A DNA stretch of 64,000 nucleotides, taken from assembly GCF_026226775.1 (NCBI RefSeq), contig NZ_JAKKOD010000001.1, forward strand, positions 248,001-312,000. Reading direction: 5' to 3'. Numbering within the stretch: position 1 is the first letter of the stretch; each line of letters begins with the position of its first letter. The notes under the pieces are model-generated. The model saw only the letters and a program-made list of their open reading frames with translations. It did not search any database and was not told the origin of the DNA. Position numbers and translations under genes: made by a program. This stretch comes from Avibacterium sp. 21-586 (GTDB lineage: Bacteria; Pseudomonadota; Gammaproteobacteria; Enterobacterales; Pasteurellaceae). Below, piece by piece: positions 1 to 10,929 of this stretch.

Positions 1-2405
<2,405 letters not shown>

Positions 2406-2430
2406 AATCTGTCCTTTCATTTTGAAGATA

Positions 2431-2458
2431 TAAAAAAACCCGCCTAAAAAGTGCGGGT
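2431..2458 (-). terminator. leu operon attenuator terminator
   Basis: On the minus strand, a 6-bp perfect stem (ACCCGC with GCGGGT, arms 2453-2458 and 2438-2443) is followed by a run of seven T. It lies between the leucine-rich leader peptide and leuA, the usual place for a transcription attenuator. The hairpin carries a one-mismatch uptake signal (AAGTGCGGG). Confidence 0.8.
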
Positions 2459-2501
2459 CAAATTTGGGAAGTTTTTACATTACGTGTTTTTCATCCACAA
2501 G

Positions 2502-2561
2502 CTAGCCGCACAAAAACTGTGAGAGAAGCAGGTGGAGTGAGAGCAAAACACGAGTAAACAT
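2502..2561 (-). CDS. leuL: leu operon leader peptide, 19 residues
   Basis: A short frame on the minus strand starts at ATG 2561 with AAGGA nine bases upstream and ends at TAG 2502. It reads MFTRVLLSLHLLLSQFLCG, with seven leucines in 19 codons including a run of three, read by a mix of CTC, CTG, CTT and TTG. It lies between a sigma-70-like promoter and the hairpin ahead of leuA. By analogy with E. coli leuL, a ribosome stalled at the Leu codons when charged tRNA-Leu is scarce would prevent terminator formation. The identity rests on leucine content and position; the sequence is unlike E. coli LeuL. Confidence 0.8.
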   Translation of the reverse strand: MFTRVLLSLHLLLSQFLCG

Positions 2562-2591
2562 AAAACATAATCCTTCTTGAAAACGAGTTTT

Positions 2592-2619
2592 ATCTTACCT
2601 ATTAAAAATAAACTGTCAA
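2592..2619 (-). promoter_or_regulatory. Probable leuLAB promoter
   Basis: On the minus strand, a perfect -35 TTGACA (2619-2614), a 16-base spacer and a -10 TAAGAT (2597-2592) lie about 30 bases upstream of the leader peptide start. This is the best sigma-70 match in the leu leader region. Confidence 0.65.
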
Positions 2620-2936
2620 ACAAAATTTTAGCATTTTTATCCAAAGTAAACGATTTATAAGAATTTGAATTAGATTAATACACTATTATTTTGAATTTAA
2701 GTAGATAAATATTTTGACTTGGTTAAAGAGTTTACGTTTTTATACCGCACTTTTTTAGAAATGGCGTGGATAAAATTTATTACATTTTTTCTCAAAACAG
2801 CAAAAAGGATTTTTGCGTTAAATCAATAATAACCTACAAATACTACAAAAGAGTTAGTTTTTCTTTGCTTGAAGAACTACGCGGCGTTTCGCCCTTGTGA
2901 TAGAATCACCACACTTTTCTTTGTAGGTGAATTTTT
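2620..2936. other. Intergenic region between divergent leu and ccm operons
   Basis: A+T-rich with no convincing gene on either strand. It holds one perfect uptake signal (ACCGCACTT at 2744-2752), and the ccmA ribosome site (AGGTG) lies just before 2937. A TAGAAT hexamer at 2901-2906 could be a -10 element for the ccm operon, but no good -35 pairs with it. Confidence 0.5.
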
Positions 2937-3587
2937 ATGTCAATAATCAATCAATTACAGCTCGAACAAATTACCTGCCAGCGTGGTGATAAAACCCTGT
3001 TTACGGATTTATCGCTCACTTGGCAAAGCAGTGATTTTGTGCAGATTGAAGGACATAACGGCATTGGCAAAACCAGCTTGTTGCGCATTTTAGTTGGTCT
3101 TGCGCAGCCTTTGGCAGGGCAAGTGTGTTGGAATGGGCAGGCGATTAAACAATGCCGCGAAGATTATTATTACCAATTGTTGTATTTAGGCCATCACGCA
3201 GGCATTAAGCCAGAACTCACTCCTTGGGAAAATTTGAAATTTTATCAAGCTATTAGTCAATGTCAGCAAGGGGAGGAGGCGCTTTGGCAAGCGCTGGAAA
3301 AAGTGGGCTTGATTGGGCGAGAAGACATTATTTCAGGGCAACTTTCCGCAGGGCAACAGCGGCGAATTGCCCTTGCGCGTCTGTGGCTTTCCCAAGCGCC
3401 ATTATGGATTTTAGATGAACCTTTTACTGCCATTGACAAAAATGGCGTACGCATTTTAACGCGTTTATTTGAACAGCAAGTGGAAAAAGGCGGAATGGTG
3501 ATTTTAACTAGCCACCAAGAAATTCCAAGCGAACAATTACAAGTGTTAGATTTAGAGAAATATAAATGTTATTCACACCGCGAATAG
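2937..3587 (+). CDS. ccmA: Cytochrome c biogenesis ATP-binding export protein CcmA
   Basis: Cytoplasmic ATPase of the CcmABCD complex, which releases haem-loaded CcmE for c-type cytochrome maturation. The 216 residues hold Walker A GHNGIGKT at 39-46, the ABC signature [14 protein letters not shown] near 137, and Walker [13 protein letters not shown] near 156. The length is typical. It is the first gene of a nine-gene plus-strand operon, and the start is supported by an AGGTG ribosome site. Identity follows from the family motifs together with the unbroken ccm order downstream. Confidence 0.97.
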   Translation: MSIINQLQLEQITCQRGDKTLFTDLSLTWQSSDFVQIEGHNGIGKTSLLRILVGLAQPLAGQVCWNGQAIKQCREDYYYQLLYLGHHAGIKPELTPWENLKFYQAISQCQQGEEALWQALEKVGLIGREDIISGQLSAGQQRRIALARLWLSQAPLWILDEPFTAIDKNGVRILTRLFEQQVEKGGMVILTSHQEIPSEQLQVLDLEKYKCYSHRE

Positions 3588-3636
3588 TTTCATCATAGAT
3601 ATAGATGAAGAGCGGTGCAAAATTAGAGAATTTTTT

Positions 3637-4302
3637 ATGCAGATATTTGCGCAAATCATCAAACGGGAATTACGCATTGCGATGCGAAAACAAACGGAGA
3701 TTCTCAATCCGTTATGGTTCTTTTTGATTATTATCACCCTGTTCCCGTTAGTGATTGGCCCTGAACCAAAATTGCTGGCAGAAATCGCCCCCGGCGTGGC
3801 TTGGGTGGCTGCACTGCTTTCTGCCTTACTTTCTTTTGAGCGTTTGTTTCGCGATGATTTTATTGACGGCTCGCTGGAGCAATTAATGCTCAGCTCTCAA
3901 CATTTGGCCTTAACCGCCTTGGCGAAAGTGGTGGCACATTGGTTATTAACCGGCTTGCCGCTTATTTTGCTTTCCCCCATTGCGGCATTATTGCTTTCTT
4001 TGGATAGCCATATTTGGTGGGCATTGGTGCTAACCTTATTGCTTGGCACGCCAATTTTAAGCTGCCTTGGCGCGATCGGCGTGGCGCTCACTGTTGGGCT
4101 GCGCAAAGGCGGTGTGTTGCTGAGTTTGTTGGTGTTACCTTTATTTATTCCAGTGTTGATTTTTTCTGCGTCTGTCCTTGAAGCAGCAGCGCTTGCCTTG
4201 CCTTATAACGGGCAACTTGCTATTTTGGGCGCAATGTTATGCGCGGCACTGACCTTATCGCCTTTTGCCATTGCGGGGGCATTACGAATTAGCCTTGAAT
4301 AA
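3637..4302 (+). CDS. ccmB: Haem exporter membrane protein CcmB
   Basis: Inner-membrane subunit of CcmABCD. The 221-residue protein is strongly hydrophobic, with about six predicted membrane segments, and the N-terminal part RELRIAMRKQTEILNPLWFF is characteristic of CcmB. It starts 49 bases after ccmA; the gap contains an AAGAGCGGTG stretch resembling a degraded uptake signal. Its place between ccmA and ccmC fixes the assignment. Confidence 0.96.
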   Translation: MQIFAQIIKRELRIAMRKQTEILNPLWFFLIIITLFPLVIGPEPKLLAEIAPGVAWVAALLSALLSFERLFRDDFIDGSLEQLMLSSQHLALTALAKVVAHWLLTGLPLILLSPIAALLLSLDSHIWWALVLTLLLGTPILSCLGAIGVALTVGLRKGGVLLSLLVLPLFIPVLIFSASVLEAAALALPYNGQLAILGAMLCAALTLSPFAIAGALRISLE

Positions 4303-4344
4303 GGGGCACAAGTTTTTATTTTTTGATTAAAGGAAAGATTGATT

Positions 4345-5088
4345 ATGTGGAAATGGCTTCACCCTTATGCCAAATCAGAAACCCAATACCATTTATGCGG
4401 AAAATTTATTCCTTGGTTTGTGGTGCTTTCAACCTTATTAATTGGCACAGCCTTAGTTTGGGGCTTGGCTTATGCACCAGCAGATTATCAGCAAGGCAAC
4501 AGCTTTCGCATTATGTATATCCACGTCCCAGCTGCGATTTGGTCAATGAGCATTTATGTTTCAATGGCGATTGCGGGCGTGATTGGTTTGGTGTGGCAAA
4601 TTCGCCAAGCGCATCTTTCTATCATCGCAATGGCGCCGATCGGCACGGTATTCACCTTTATCGCCTTGGCAACAGGTGCAATTTGGGGTAAACCAATGTG
4701 GGGAACTTGGTGGGTGTGGGACGCGCGCCTTACTGCGTCATTAATCTTATTTTTCTTATATTTAGGTGTGATCGCGCTGTATTCCGCTTTCCAAGATCGC
4801 ACAACGGGAATGAAAGCGGCTGCGATTTTATCTATTGTTGGCGTGATCAATATTCCGATTATTCACTTTTCAGTGGAATGGTGGAACACCTTGCACCAAG
4901 GGGCGAGCATCACAAAATTTGAGAAACCGTCCATCGCCACGCCAATGTTAATTCCATTAATTTTATCGATTTTTGGTTTTATGGCATTAACCATTTGCTT
5001 AACCTTAGTGCGTTACCGTTTAGCGTTATTGAATGATGAGAAAAAACGCCCTTGGGTGAAAGCGTTAGTCAGTCAGCAAAAAATTTAA
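4345..5088 (+). CDS. ccmC: Haem-handling membrane protein CcmC
   Basis: Delivers haem to CcmE at the periplasmic face of the inner membrane. The product has 247 residues, six predicted membrane spans and the tryptophan-rich WWD motif of haem-handling proteins (WGTWWVWDARLTASLILFF, near residue 120). The frame also opens at a TTG at 4339, but the ATG at 4345 has AAGGAAAG at good spacing and gives the E. coli-like start MWKWLH. A strong hairpin follows the gene, so the downstream genes may be made at a lower level. Confidence 0.97.
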   Translation: MWKWLHPYAKSETQYHLCGKFIPWFVVLSTLLIGTALVWGLAYAPADYQQGNSFRIMYIHVPAAIWSMSIYVSMAIAGVIGLVWQIRQAHLSIIAMAPIGTVFTFIALATGAIWGKPMWGTWWVWDARLTASLILFFLYLGVIALYSAFQDRTTGMKAAAILSIVGVINIPIIHFSVEWWNTLHQGASITKFEKPSIATPMLIPLILSIFGFMALTICLTLVRYRLALLNDEKKRPWVKALVSQQKI

Positions 5089-5096
5089 CAAATTTG

Positions 5097-5140
5097 CACC
5101 GCACTTTCGTTTTCGTAAAAATAAAGTGCGGTGGTTTTTT
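5097..5140 (+). terminator. Intra-operon terminator-like hairpin built from two inverted uptake signals
   Basis: Perfect 11-bp arms CACCGCACTTT (5097-5107) and AAAGTGCGGTG (5123-5133) surround a 15-base loop, and TTTTTT follows at 5135-5140. Each arm contains a complete uptake signal. It lies between ccmC and ccmD, inside what is otherwise one operon. Confidence 0.75.
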
Positions 5141-5168
5141 CAAGAATTTTTAATTTTGTAAGGATAAG

Positions 5169-5375
5169 ATGATGTTTTTTGAATCTGTGAGTGATTTTCT
5201 GAATATGGGGGGCTACGGTTTTTACGTTTGGCTTTCTTATGGCGTTTCTTTCTTAGCCATTGCAGGTTTGATCTTGCAAGGCGTGATGAGCAAGAAAAAA
5301 CTTATTAGTGAAATTAAACGCGAACAACAACGCGCGCAATATGAACAAAACCGCAGAACAGGAGAAAGCCTATGA
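5169..5375 (+). CDS. ccmD: Haem exporter small membrane protein CcmD
   Basis: Small single-span subunit that stabilises the CcmABC-CcmE interaction. The 68 residues have a short N-terminal region ([19 protein letters not shown], typical of CcmD), one membrane segment near 20-40, and a basic cytoplasmic tail. Two ATG codons stand in tandem at 5169 and 5172 behind TAAGGA; either could be used. The stop overlaps the ccmE start by four bases (ATGA), indicating translational coupling. Confidence 0.95.
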   Translation: MMFFESVSDFLNMGGYGFYVWLSYGVSFLAIAGLILQGVMSKKKLISEIKREQQRAQYEQNRRTGESL

Positions 5376-5890
5376 ATCCAAGACGTAAATCGCGCTTAAC
5401 CATCGTGTTATTTGTGTTAATTGGCGTGGCGGTGGCGTCATCATTGGTGTTGTATGCGTTGCGTCAAAATATTGATTTATTTTACACTCCAACAGAAGTG
5501 ATCTATGGTAAAAATGACGATGCACAAACCAAACCGAAAGTGGGGCAGCGTATTCGTGTTGGCGGAATGGTGGTGGCAGGTACGGTGAAACGTGATGACA
5601 AAAGCCTCAAAGTGGTGTTTGATCTTAACGATATTGGGCCTTCGATTACCGTGGAATATGAAGGTATTTTGCCCGATTTATTCCGTGAGGGGCAGGGCAT
5701 TGTGGCACAAGGTGTGTTGAAAACACCAACGGTGTTGGAAGCAAGTGAAGTGCTAGCGAAACATGATGAAAATTATGTACCGCCAGAATTAGGTGAGCAA
5801 ATGAAAAAAGTGCATAAACCAATGGGGATTTCAGATTTAACGGGCGAAAGCGAGCGTGATCGTCAAGAAAAACAAGAAGGTAAAAAATGA
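5372..5890 (+). CDS. ccmE: Periplasmic haem chaperone CcmE
   Basis: Membrane-anchored chaperone that binds haem covalently and passes it to the CcmF/H ligase. In 172 residues one sees an N-terminal anchor near 9-29, the OB-fold core, and the haem-binding motif [12 protein letters not shown] with the reactive His at 131 and the conserved Tyr at 135. The C-terminal tail is charged, as usual. The gene overlaps ccmD and ccmF by four bases at each end. Confidence 0.97.
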   Translation: MNPRRKSRLTIVLFVLIGVAVASSLVLYALRQNIDLFYTPTEVIYGKNDDAQTKPKVGQRIRVGGMVVAGTVKRDDKSLKVVFDLNDIGPSITVEYEGILPDLFREGQGIVAQGVLKTPTVLEASEVLAKHDENYVPPELGEQMKKVHKPMGISDLTGESERDRQEKQEGKK

Positions 5891-7839
5891 TCGCAGAATT
5901 AGGAAATTATGCGTTAGCCTTGAGTTTGGGCGTTTCCCTACTGTTGGCATTTTTCCCTTTATATGGCGCAGAAAAAAATAACGCGCAACTAATGGCATTT
6001 GCACGTCCAATGACTTATGGGTTATTTATTTCACTCACTTTGGCGTTTGCCTGTTTATTCTATTTATTCGCCACCAATGATTTTTCTGTGCAATATGTGG
6101 TGAATAATTCCAATACCAACTTACCGTTGGCTTACCGCTTATCCGCCGTGTGGGGTTCACACGAAGGATCGCTATTGCTATGGATTTGGTTGCTCGCTTT
6201 ATGGAGTGTAGCCGTTGCCTTTTTCAGTAAGCCATTACCGCAAGAAGCGGTGGCTCGTGTGCTAGGTGTAATGGGGGTGATTAGTATTGGTTTCTTAATT
6301 TTTGTTTTATTCACCTCCAACCCTTTTGACCGCACGTTCCCTGATTTCCCTGTGGAGGGGCGAGAGTTAAATCCGCTGTTGCAAGATGTCGGCTTGATTT
6401 TCCATCCACCGTTGCTTTATATGGGCTATGTGGGTTTTTCTGTGGCGTTTGCTTTTTCTATTGCGTCATTAATGACAGGCAAACTAGACACGGCGTGGGC
6501 AAGATGGTCAAGACCTTGGACAATGGCGGCTTGGATATTCTTAACCTTAGGAATTATACTCGGCTCTTGGTGGGCGTATTACGAACTCGGCTGGGGCGGC
6601 TGGTGGTTCTGGGATCCCGTAGAAAATGCGTCACTAATGCCTTGGTTGGCAGGAACGGCGTTATTGCATTCTCTTGCGGTAACCGAAAAGCGTGGTTCGT
6701 TTAAAGCTTGGACAGTATTGCTAGCAATTTTAGCCTTTTCCCTTTGTTTGCTCGGCACATTCCTTGTGCGCTCAGGCATTTTGGTTTCTGTTCACGCTTT
6801 TGCGTCCGATCCAACTCGTGGGCTTTATATTTTGGCTTATTTGATCGTGGTGATTGGCGGCTCGCTCACTCTGTATGCTTACAAAGGCAACCGAATTCGC
6901 TCAAGAGATAACGCAGAGCGTTATTCCCGTGAAACTATGTTATTGCTCAATAATATCCTATTAATGACCGCACTTGCAGTGGTCTTTTTAGGTACATTAT
7001 TGCCTTTAGTGCATAAACAACTTGGCTTGGGCAGCATTTCTATTGGTGCGCCGTTCTTCGATCAAATGTTCCTTTACATTATGATCCCTTTTGCCTTATT
7101 ACTTGGTATTGGCCCTTTGGTGAAATGGCGCAGAGATCAATTTTCTGCTATTAGAACGCCTGTGATTATCAGCCTAATTTTGATGCTAATTGCTGGCTTT
7201 GTGTTGCCTTATTGGTTACAAGATCGCATTACCGCAACCTCCGTGCTTGGCGTGATGATGACGGTGATTATCACTGTATTGGCATTATACGAATTACAAC
7301 AGCGCGCCACCCATCGCCACAATTTCTTTGTGGGGCTAAGCAAACTTTCTCGTTCCCATTGGGGAATGGTGTTGGCCCATCTTGGCGTCGCGATGACCGT
7401 TTGGGGCATTGCCTTTAGCCAAAACTACAGCATTGAACGTGATGTGCGAATGAACGTAGGCGACAGCATTGATATTGCAGGTTATGATTTCAAATTCCAA
7501 GGTATTAGTGATGCCAATGGCCCGAACTATCTCGGCGGCAAAGCGGAAATTGAGATCAGTAAAAATGGCAAATACGAAACCACGTTGTATGCTGAAAAAC
7601 GTTTTTATACGGTGAGTAAAATGTCAATGACGGAAGCGGCGATTGACTGGGGCTTTAGTCGCGATCTTTATGTGGCATTAGGCGAAAGCCTTGGTAATGG
7701 CGCGTGGGCATTGCGTTTATACTACAAACCGTTTATCCGTTGGATTTGGTTCGGCGGTGTATTTATGGCTTTAGGTGGCTTGCTCTGTATGCTTGACAGA
7801 CGCTACCGTTTCAAACAGTTATTAACTAAAGCTCAATAA
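5887..7839 (+). CDS. ccmF: Cytochrome c haem lyase subunit CcmF
   Basis: Large membrane subunit of the haem ligase that attaches haem to apocytochrome CxxCH motifs. The 650 residues contain many membrane spans and the WWD haem-handling motif ([19 protein letters not shown], around residue 237). Length and motif match the family. It is coupled to ccmE by a four-base overlap and followed 10 bases later by dsbE. Confidence 0.97.
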   Translation: MIAELGNYALALSLGVSLLLAFFPLYGAEKNNAQLMAFARPMTYGLFISLTLAFACLFYLFATNDFSVQYVVNNSNTNLPLAYRLSAVWGSHEGSLLLWIWLLALWSVAVAFFSKPLPQEAVARVLGVMGVISIGFLIFVLFTSNPFDRTFPDFPVEGRELNPLLQDVGLIFHPPLLYMGYVGFSVAFAFSIASLMTGKLDTAWARWSRPWTMAAWIFLTLGIILGSWWAYYELGWGGWWFWDPVENASLMPWLAGTALLHSLAVTEKRGSFKAWTVLLAILAFSLCLLGTFLVRSGILVSVHAFASDPTRGLYILAYLIVVIGGSLTLYAYKGNRIRSRDNAERYSRETMLLLNNILLMTALAVVFLGTLLPLVHKQLGLGSISIGAPFFDQMFLYIMIPFALLLGIGPLVKWRRDQFSAIRTPVIISLILMLIAGFVLPYWLQDRITATSVLGVMMTVIITVLALYELQQRATHRHNFFVGLSKLSRSHWGMVLAHLGVAMTVWGIAFSQNYSIERDVRMNVGDSIDIAGYDFKFQGISDANGPNYLGGKAEIEISKNGKYETTLYAEKRFYTVSKMSMTEAAIDWGFSRDLYVALGESLGNGAWALRLYYKPFIRWIWFGGVFMALGGLLCMLDRRYRFKQLLTKAQ

Positions 7840-7849
7840 GAAGGTCGTG

Positions 7850-8395
7850 ATGAATAAAAAATATGCCATTCCTTTGATTTTATTTTTAGCGCTAACCATC
7901 GCCTTTTTTGTGCAATTACAACGGAATTCCAACGGTGATGATCCTAAAGCCTTGGAAAGTGCTTTAGTGGGCAAGCCCGTACCTGCGGCAACTTTGCAAG
8001 ATCTGTTTGACAACAAAACGCACGATCAAGGCATTTTCCAACAAGGTAAACCGATCTTATTGAATGTGTGGGCGACTTGGTGTCCCACTTGCTATGCAGA
8101 GCATCAATATTTGAATCAACTCCATTCACAAGGCGTAACCATTATTGGTGTGGATTACAAAGACAAAACGGACAAAGCCATTAAATGGCTGAAAGATTTG
8201 GGTAACCCTTATCAGCTTGTGATTAAAGATGAAAAAGGATCTTTCGGGTTGGATTTGGGCGTATATGGCGCGCCAGAAACTTTCATTATTGATGGCAAAG
8301 GGATCATTCATTATCGCTATGCAGGTGACGTGAACGAAAAAGTATGGCAAAGCACCTTGCAGCCAATTTATCAAAAATTAATGGAACAAAAATAA
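7850..8395 (+). CDS. dsbE: Thiol:disulfide interchange protein DsbE/CcmG
   Basis: Membrane-anchored periplasmic thioredoxin that keeps apocytochrome c cysteines reduced. The product has 181 residues, one N-terminal anchor at about 5-22, and the active site WCPTC with Cys 78 and Cys 81. The later GVYGAPETFIID contains the cis-proline segment. The ATG at 7850 has GAAGG at good spacing and is preferred over the GTG at 7847. Its TAA overlaps the ATG of ccmH by one base. Confidence 0.96.
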   Translation: MNKKYAIPLILFLALTIAFFVQLQRNSNGDDPKALESALVGKPVPAATLQDLFDNKTHDQGIFQQGKPILLNVWATWCPTCYAEHQYLNQLHSQGVTIIGVDYKDKTDKAIKWLKDLGNPYQLVIKDEKGSFGLDLGVYGAPETFIIDGKGIIHYRYAGDVNEKVWQSTLQPIYQKLMEQK

Positions 8396-8877
8396 TGCGA
8401 AAAACTCCTTATTTTTTCACCGCACTTTTATTTTGTGCCATCACGGCAAAGGCAGCGATTGAAGTGCGAAATTTTGCTTCAGCACAACAAGAACAGGACT
8501 ACCAGAGCCTAACCCAAGAGCTACGTTGTCCGCAATGTCAGAATAATAATATTGCTGATTCCAATGCTACCATTGCAATGGATATGCGTGAAAAAGTGTA
8601 TGAATTACTCACTCAAGGGCAAAGTAAACAGCAAGTAGTGGATTATATGGTGCAACGTTATGGCAATTTTGTTACCTACAACCCACCGCTCACACCCGCG
8701 ACAGTGTTACTTTGGGCTGTGCCAGTTTGCCTTGTGTTGTTCGGCGGCATTTTGGTGCTACGCCGTAAACCGAAAAAACAAGCACAGGCAAAACAAAGTG
8801 CGGTGCAAATTAATGATGAAAATTTAACCCAAGCAGAACAGCAACGTTTACAACAATTATTAAAGGATAAGGAATAA
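8395..8877 (+). CDS. ccmH: Cytochrome c biogenesis protein CcmH (short, CxxC form)
   Basis: Thioredox-active subunit of the haem ligase. The 160 residues have a signal peptide (about 1-20), the conserved LRCPQCQ motif with Cys 45 and Cys 48, and one C-terminal membrane span near 100-125. The start is the ATG overlapping the dsbE stop; a longer frame beginning inside dsbE is not credible. In E. coli this domain is fused to a TPR domain, whereas here the TPR part is the separate gene downstream. The gene holds an uptake signal near its 5' end (ACCGCACTT, 8419-8427). Confidence 0.95.
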   Translation: MRKTPYFFTALLFCAITAKAAIEVRNFASAQQEQDYQSLTQELRCPQCQNNNIADSNATIAMDMREKVYELLTQGQSKQQVVDYMVQRYGNFVTYNPPLTPATVLLWAVPVCLVLFGGILVLRRKPKKQAQAKQSAVQINDENLTQAEQQRLQQLLKDKE

Positions 8878-8880
8878 ACA

Positions 8881-9780
8881 ATGAATTTTTGGCTTATCAG
8901 TTTTGCGATCACCCTTATTGTGGCGCTAATTTGTTTTTATCCCTTATTATTTTCAGGCAAACAAGCGCTTGACAGCAACAAGCGTAACAAGCTAAATAAA
9001 GCCTTTTATTTCAATCGGTTGAAAGAAATTGAAGAAGATGAACAGCAAGGTTTAATTGAAAACGCCTCACAGTTACGCACGGAATTACAGCAAACCTTAT
9101 TGCAAGATATTCCTGAGAATGAACAACTTCAGCAAGATGGCAAACGCTATGGCAAAATTTGGTTTGTATCGGGCTTTTTGACTTTAGCGATTTTAGCAGG
9201 GCTAGGCTATATGCAAGCAGGCGCTTGGCAGCAAGAAGCTATGCTCGAAAAAACCTACCAAAAACTACCGCACTTTTATGAGCGTTTAAAGGAAGAAGAA
9301 AGTAATCCAATGAACGATCAAGAATTGCAACAATTCGCCACCGCTTTGCGCTTAAAATTGCAAAAAGAACCTAACAACGCGGCGGACTGGTGGACGCTTG
9401 GGCAAATTGCAATGAATCTGGATAAGGCACGTTTAGCCTATGACAGCTACGCCCGTGCGGTAAAATTAGATCCCGAAAATATCGAATATCAGCTTTCTTA
9501 TGCGCGCATTTTAATGTTTTCCGATGACCAAACGGATAAAAACAAAGGAATGGATTTGCTCAAAGGTGTTCTGCGCAAAGATCACAGCAACCTACAAGCC
9601 CTTGGTTTGCTCGCATTCCAATATTTTGAAAGCGAAGAATACAAGATGGCCGCAGTAACTTGGGCGATGATGTTACGCCTAATCCCCGAAAATGATCCAA
9701 GAGTCGCACTTCTTGAAAAAAGCATTCGCGCCGCCCGCGATGCACAAGAAGAAAAAGAAAAGACTGAAAAGAAAAAATAA
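8881..9780 (+). CDS. ccmI: Cytochrome c biogenesis protein CcmI (TPR apocytochrome chaperone)
   Basis: Inner-membrane protein that presents apocytochromes to the ligase. The 299 residues have two membrane spans (about 1-20 and 95-115) enclosing a cytoplasmic helical region, then tetratricopeptide-like repeats (for example WTLGQIAMNLDKARLAYDSY) in the periplasmic part, and a highly charged lysine/glutamate C-terminus. It corresponds to the C-terminal half of fused E. coli CcmH. Last gene of the ccm operon, three bases after ccmH. Confidence 0.92.
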   Translation: MNFWLISFAITLIVALICFYPLLFSGKQALDSNKRNKLNKAFYFNRLKEIEEDEQQGLIENASQLRTELQQTLLQDIPENEQLQQDGKRYGKIWFVSGFLTLAILAGLGYMQAGAWQQEAMLEKTYQKLPHFYERLKEEESNPMNDQELQQFATALRLKLQKEPNNAADWWTLGQIAMNLDKARLAYDSYARAVKLDPENIEYQLSYARILMFSDDQTDKNKGMDLLKGVLRKDHSNLQALGLLAFQYFESEEYKMAAVTWAMMLRLIPENDPRVALLEKSIRAARDAQEEKEKTEKKK

Positions 9781-9789
9781 TCCCATATT

Positions 9790-9814
9790 GGCGTATTTCC
9801 AGTCCAAATACGCC
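9790..9814 (+). terminator. Hairpin at the end of the ccm operon
   Basis: Nine-bp perfect arms GGCGTATTT (9790-9798) and AAATACGCC (9806-9814) with a seven-base loop. The downstream T-run is interrupted, so termination may be partial. Confidence 0.5.
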
Positions 9815-9896
9815 AGCCTTTCCCTTAATTTGATTGATAATTCCACATTTTGCTGAAAAAATGATATAGTAAGCATAGTTTTTGCGTGGAGGAAAA

Positions 9897-10292
9897 ATGA
9901 GTCAATTACTTTTAGGTTTTCATCATATTGCAATTATTGCATCAGATTATGAGAAATCTAAACGTTTTTACACGCAAATACTGGGTGCAAAGGTGCTTCA
10001 AGAAACCTACCGAGCGAATCGAGAGAGCTATAAATTAGATCTTGTCTTGCCTGATGGAAGTCAAATTGAGCTGTTTTCCTTTCCGAATCCGCCAATTAGG
10101 GCTACAAGACCGGAGGCTTGTGGGTTGCGCCATCTAGCATTTAAAGTAAAAGATGTTGAACAAGTTGTAGCATATTTAACTGAACATAGTATTTATTGCG
10201 AGCCTATTAGGCTGGATGAAATTACAGGTAAACGCTTTACTTTTTTCCAAGATCCTGATGGGTTGCCGTTAGAGCTTTATCAAATTGAGTAG
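9897..10292 (+). CDS. VOC-family (glyoxalase I-like) metalloprotein, YaeR type
   Basis: 131-residue protein of the vicinal oxygen chelate fold. It resembles E. coli YaeR over its length: HHIAIIASDYEKSKRFY at the start, IELFSFPNPP, RPEACGLRHLAFKV in the middle and FFQDPDGLPLELYQ at the end. The His and Glu residues in these segments are the expected metal ligands. The substrate of this subgroup is not established. The start at 9897 follows a GGAGG ribosome site; an upstream in-frame start at 9882 would place that site inside the gene. It stands alone after the ccm operon. Confidence 0.88.
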   Translation: MSQLLLGFHHIAIIASDYEKSKRFYTQILGAKVLQETYRANRESYKLDLVLPDGSQIELFSFPNPPIRATRPEACGLRHLAFKVKDVEQVVAYLTEHSIYCEPIRLDEITGKRFTFFQDPDGLPLELYQIE

Positions 10293-10308
10293 GGTATTAG
10301 TAAGCAAA

Positions 10309-10863
10309 ATGAAAAAATTAAATATTGTTATCTCAGTTTTTGTCGGATTTTTGAGTAGTACGGCTCTTTTTACTCAAGCAGCAAGCCAACCAACGGGGTA
10401 TGTAGAGTATTTTCATTTTTCAGAGAATGATTTGGGAAGTAAAACCTATGTTACTGATAAATCAGAAAAGTTAAATCCAGTCAAACGTAATGATGTAGAA
10501 AAATTAGCCAAGAGTATTGAGTTTGAGGTTTATCAAGTAAGTGAAAAACAGGTTGCACATACGGTATTTAAATCAGGAGCGGGTATTTGTCGTGGTTTTA
10601 GATCCGATTATGGTGTCGATATGACTGATTCTCGTACTTATTATATTGATCAAGCTAATAATGAATATTATGCAAGCATAACTGGTGCAACGATTTATTC
10701 AAAAAGTGCCCCTCAAAATGTGCAATATGCTCCAGTATTTAACATTCAAGATGAAAGCATTGCACAACAAATACAAGATGAAGAAAATAAGTACGGAAAA
10801 CAGGTTGCGACTGAGAATATTGAAAAAAGCTCAGAAATATTAAAAAAGACGATTTGCCGATAA
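10309..10863 (+). CDS. Unrecognised secreted protein, 184 residues
   Basis: I do not recognise this family. The start at 10309 gives a clear signal peptide (MKKLNIVISVFVGFLSSTALF then TQAAS, cleavage probably near residue 25). The mature part is hydrophilic and tyrosine-rich and has only two cysteines, in GICRGF and in the last three residues (ICR), which could form one disulfide. There are no membrane spans after the signal, no lipobox and no repeats. The ribosome site is weak. The gene lies in the more A+T-rich patch between the VOC gene and a decayed insertion sequence, so it may be strain-variable. No function is proposed. Confidence 0.75.
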   Translation: MKKLNIVISVFVGFLSSTALFTQAASQPTGYVEYFHFSENDLGSKTYVTDKSEKLNPVKRNDVEKLAKSIEFEVYQVSEKQVAHTVFKSGAGICRGFRSDYGVDMTDSRTYYIDQANNEYYASITGATIYSKSAPQNVQYAPVFNIQDESIAQQIQDEENKYGKQVATENIEKSSEILKKTICR

Positions 10864-10883
10864 TTTTTAGGCTATCTACTAGG

Positions 10884-10909
10884 TAACTAGGCTATCTTTT
10901 GCCTAGTTA
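10884..10909 (+). terminator. Hairpin after the secreted-protein gene
   Basis: Nine-bp arms TAACTAGGC (10884-10892) and GCCTAGTTA (10901-10909) lie 20 bases after the stop codon. No clean T-run follows, so it is a weak terminator or a stability hairpin. Confidence 0.4.
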
Positions 10910-10929
10910 TCTATTGTATTAAAATAGAA

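Noticed and set aside
2500-2562. Longer reading of the leu leader from the ATG seven bases upstream
   Set aside because: That frame has fewer leucines and its start is only two bases from the ribosome site, so the leucine-rich frame is the better candidate.
2896-2910. CRP-like site TGTGA-TCACC upstream of ccmA
   Set aside because: The half-sites are five bases apart rather than the required six, and the second half is imperfect.
4323-4691. 122-codon plus-strand frame overlapping ccmC
   Set aside because: Overlaps the start of ccmC in another frame, and ccmC has the better ribosome site and full family similarity.
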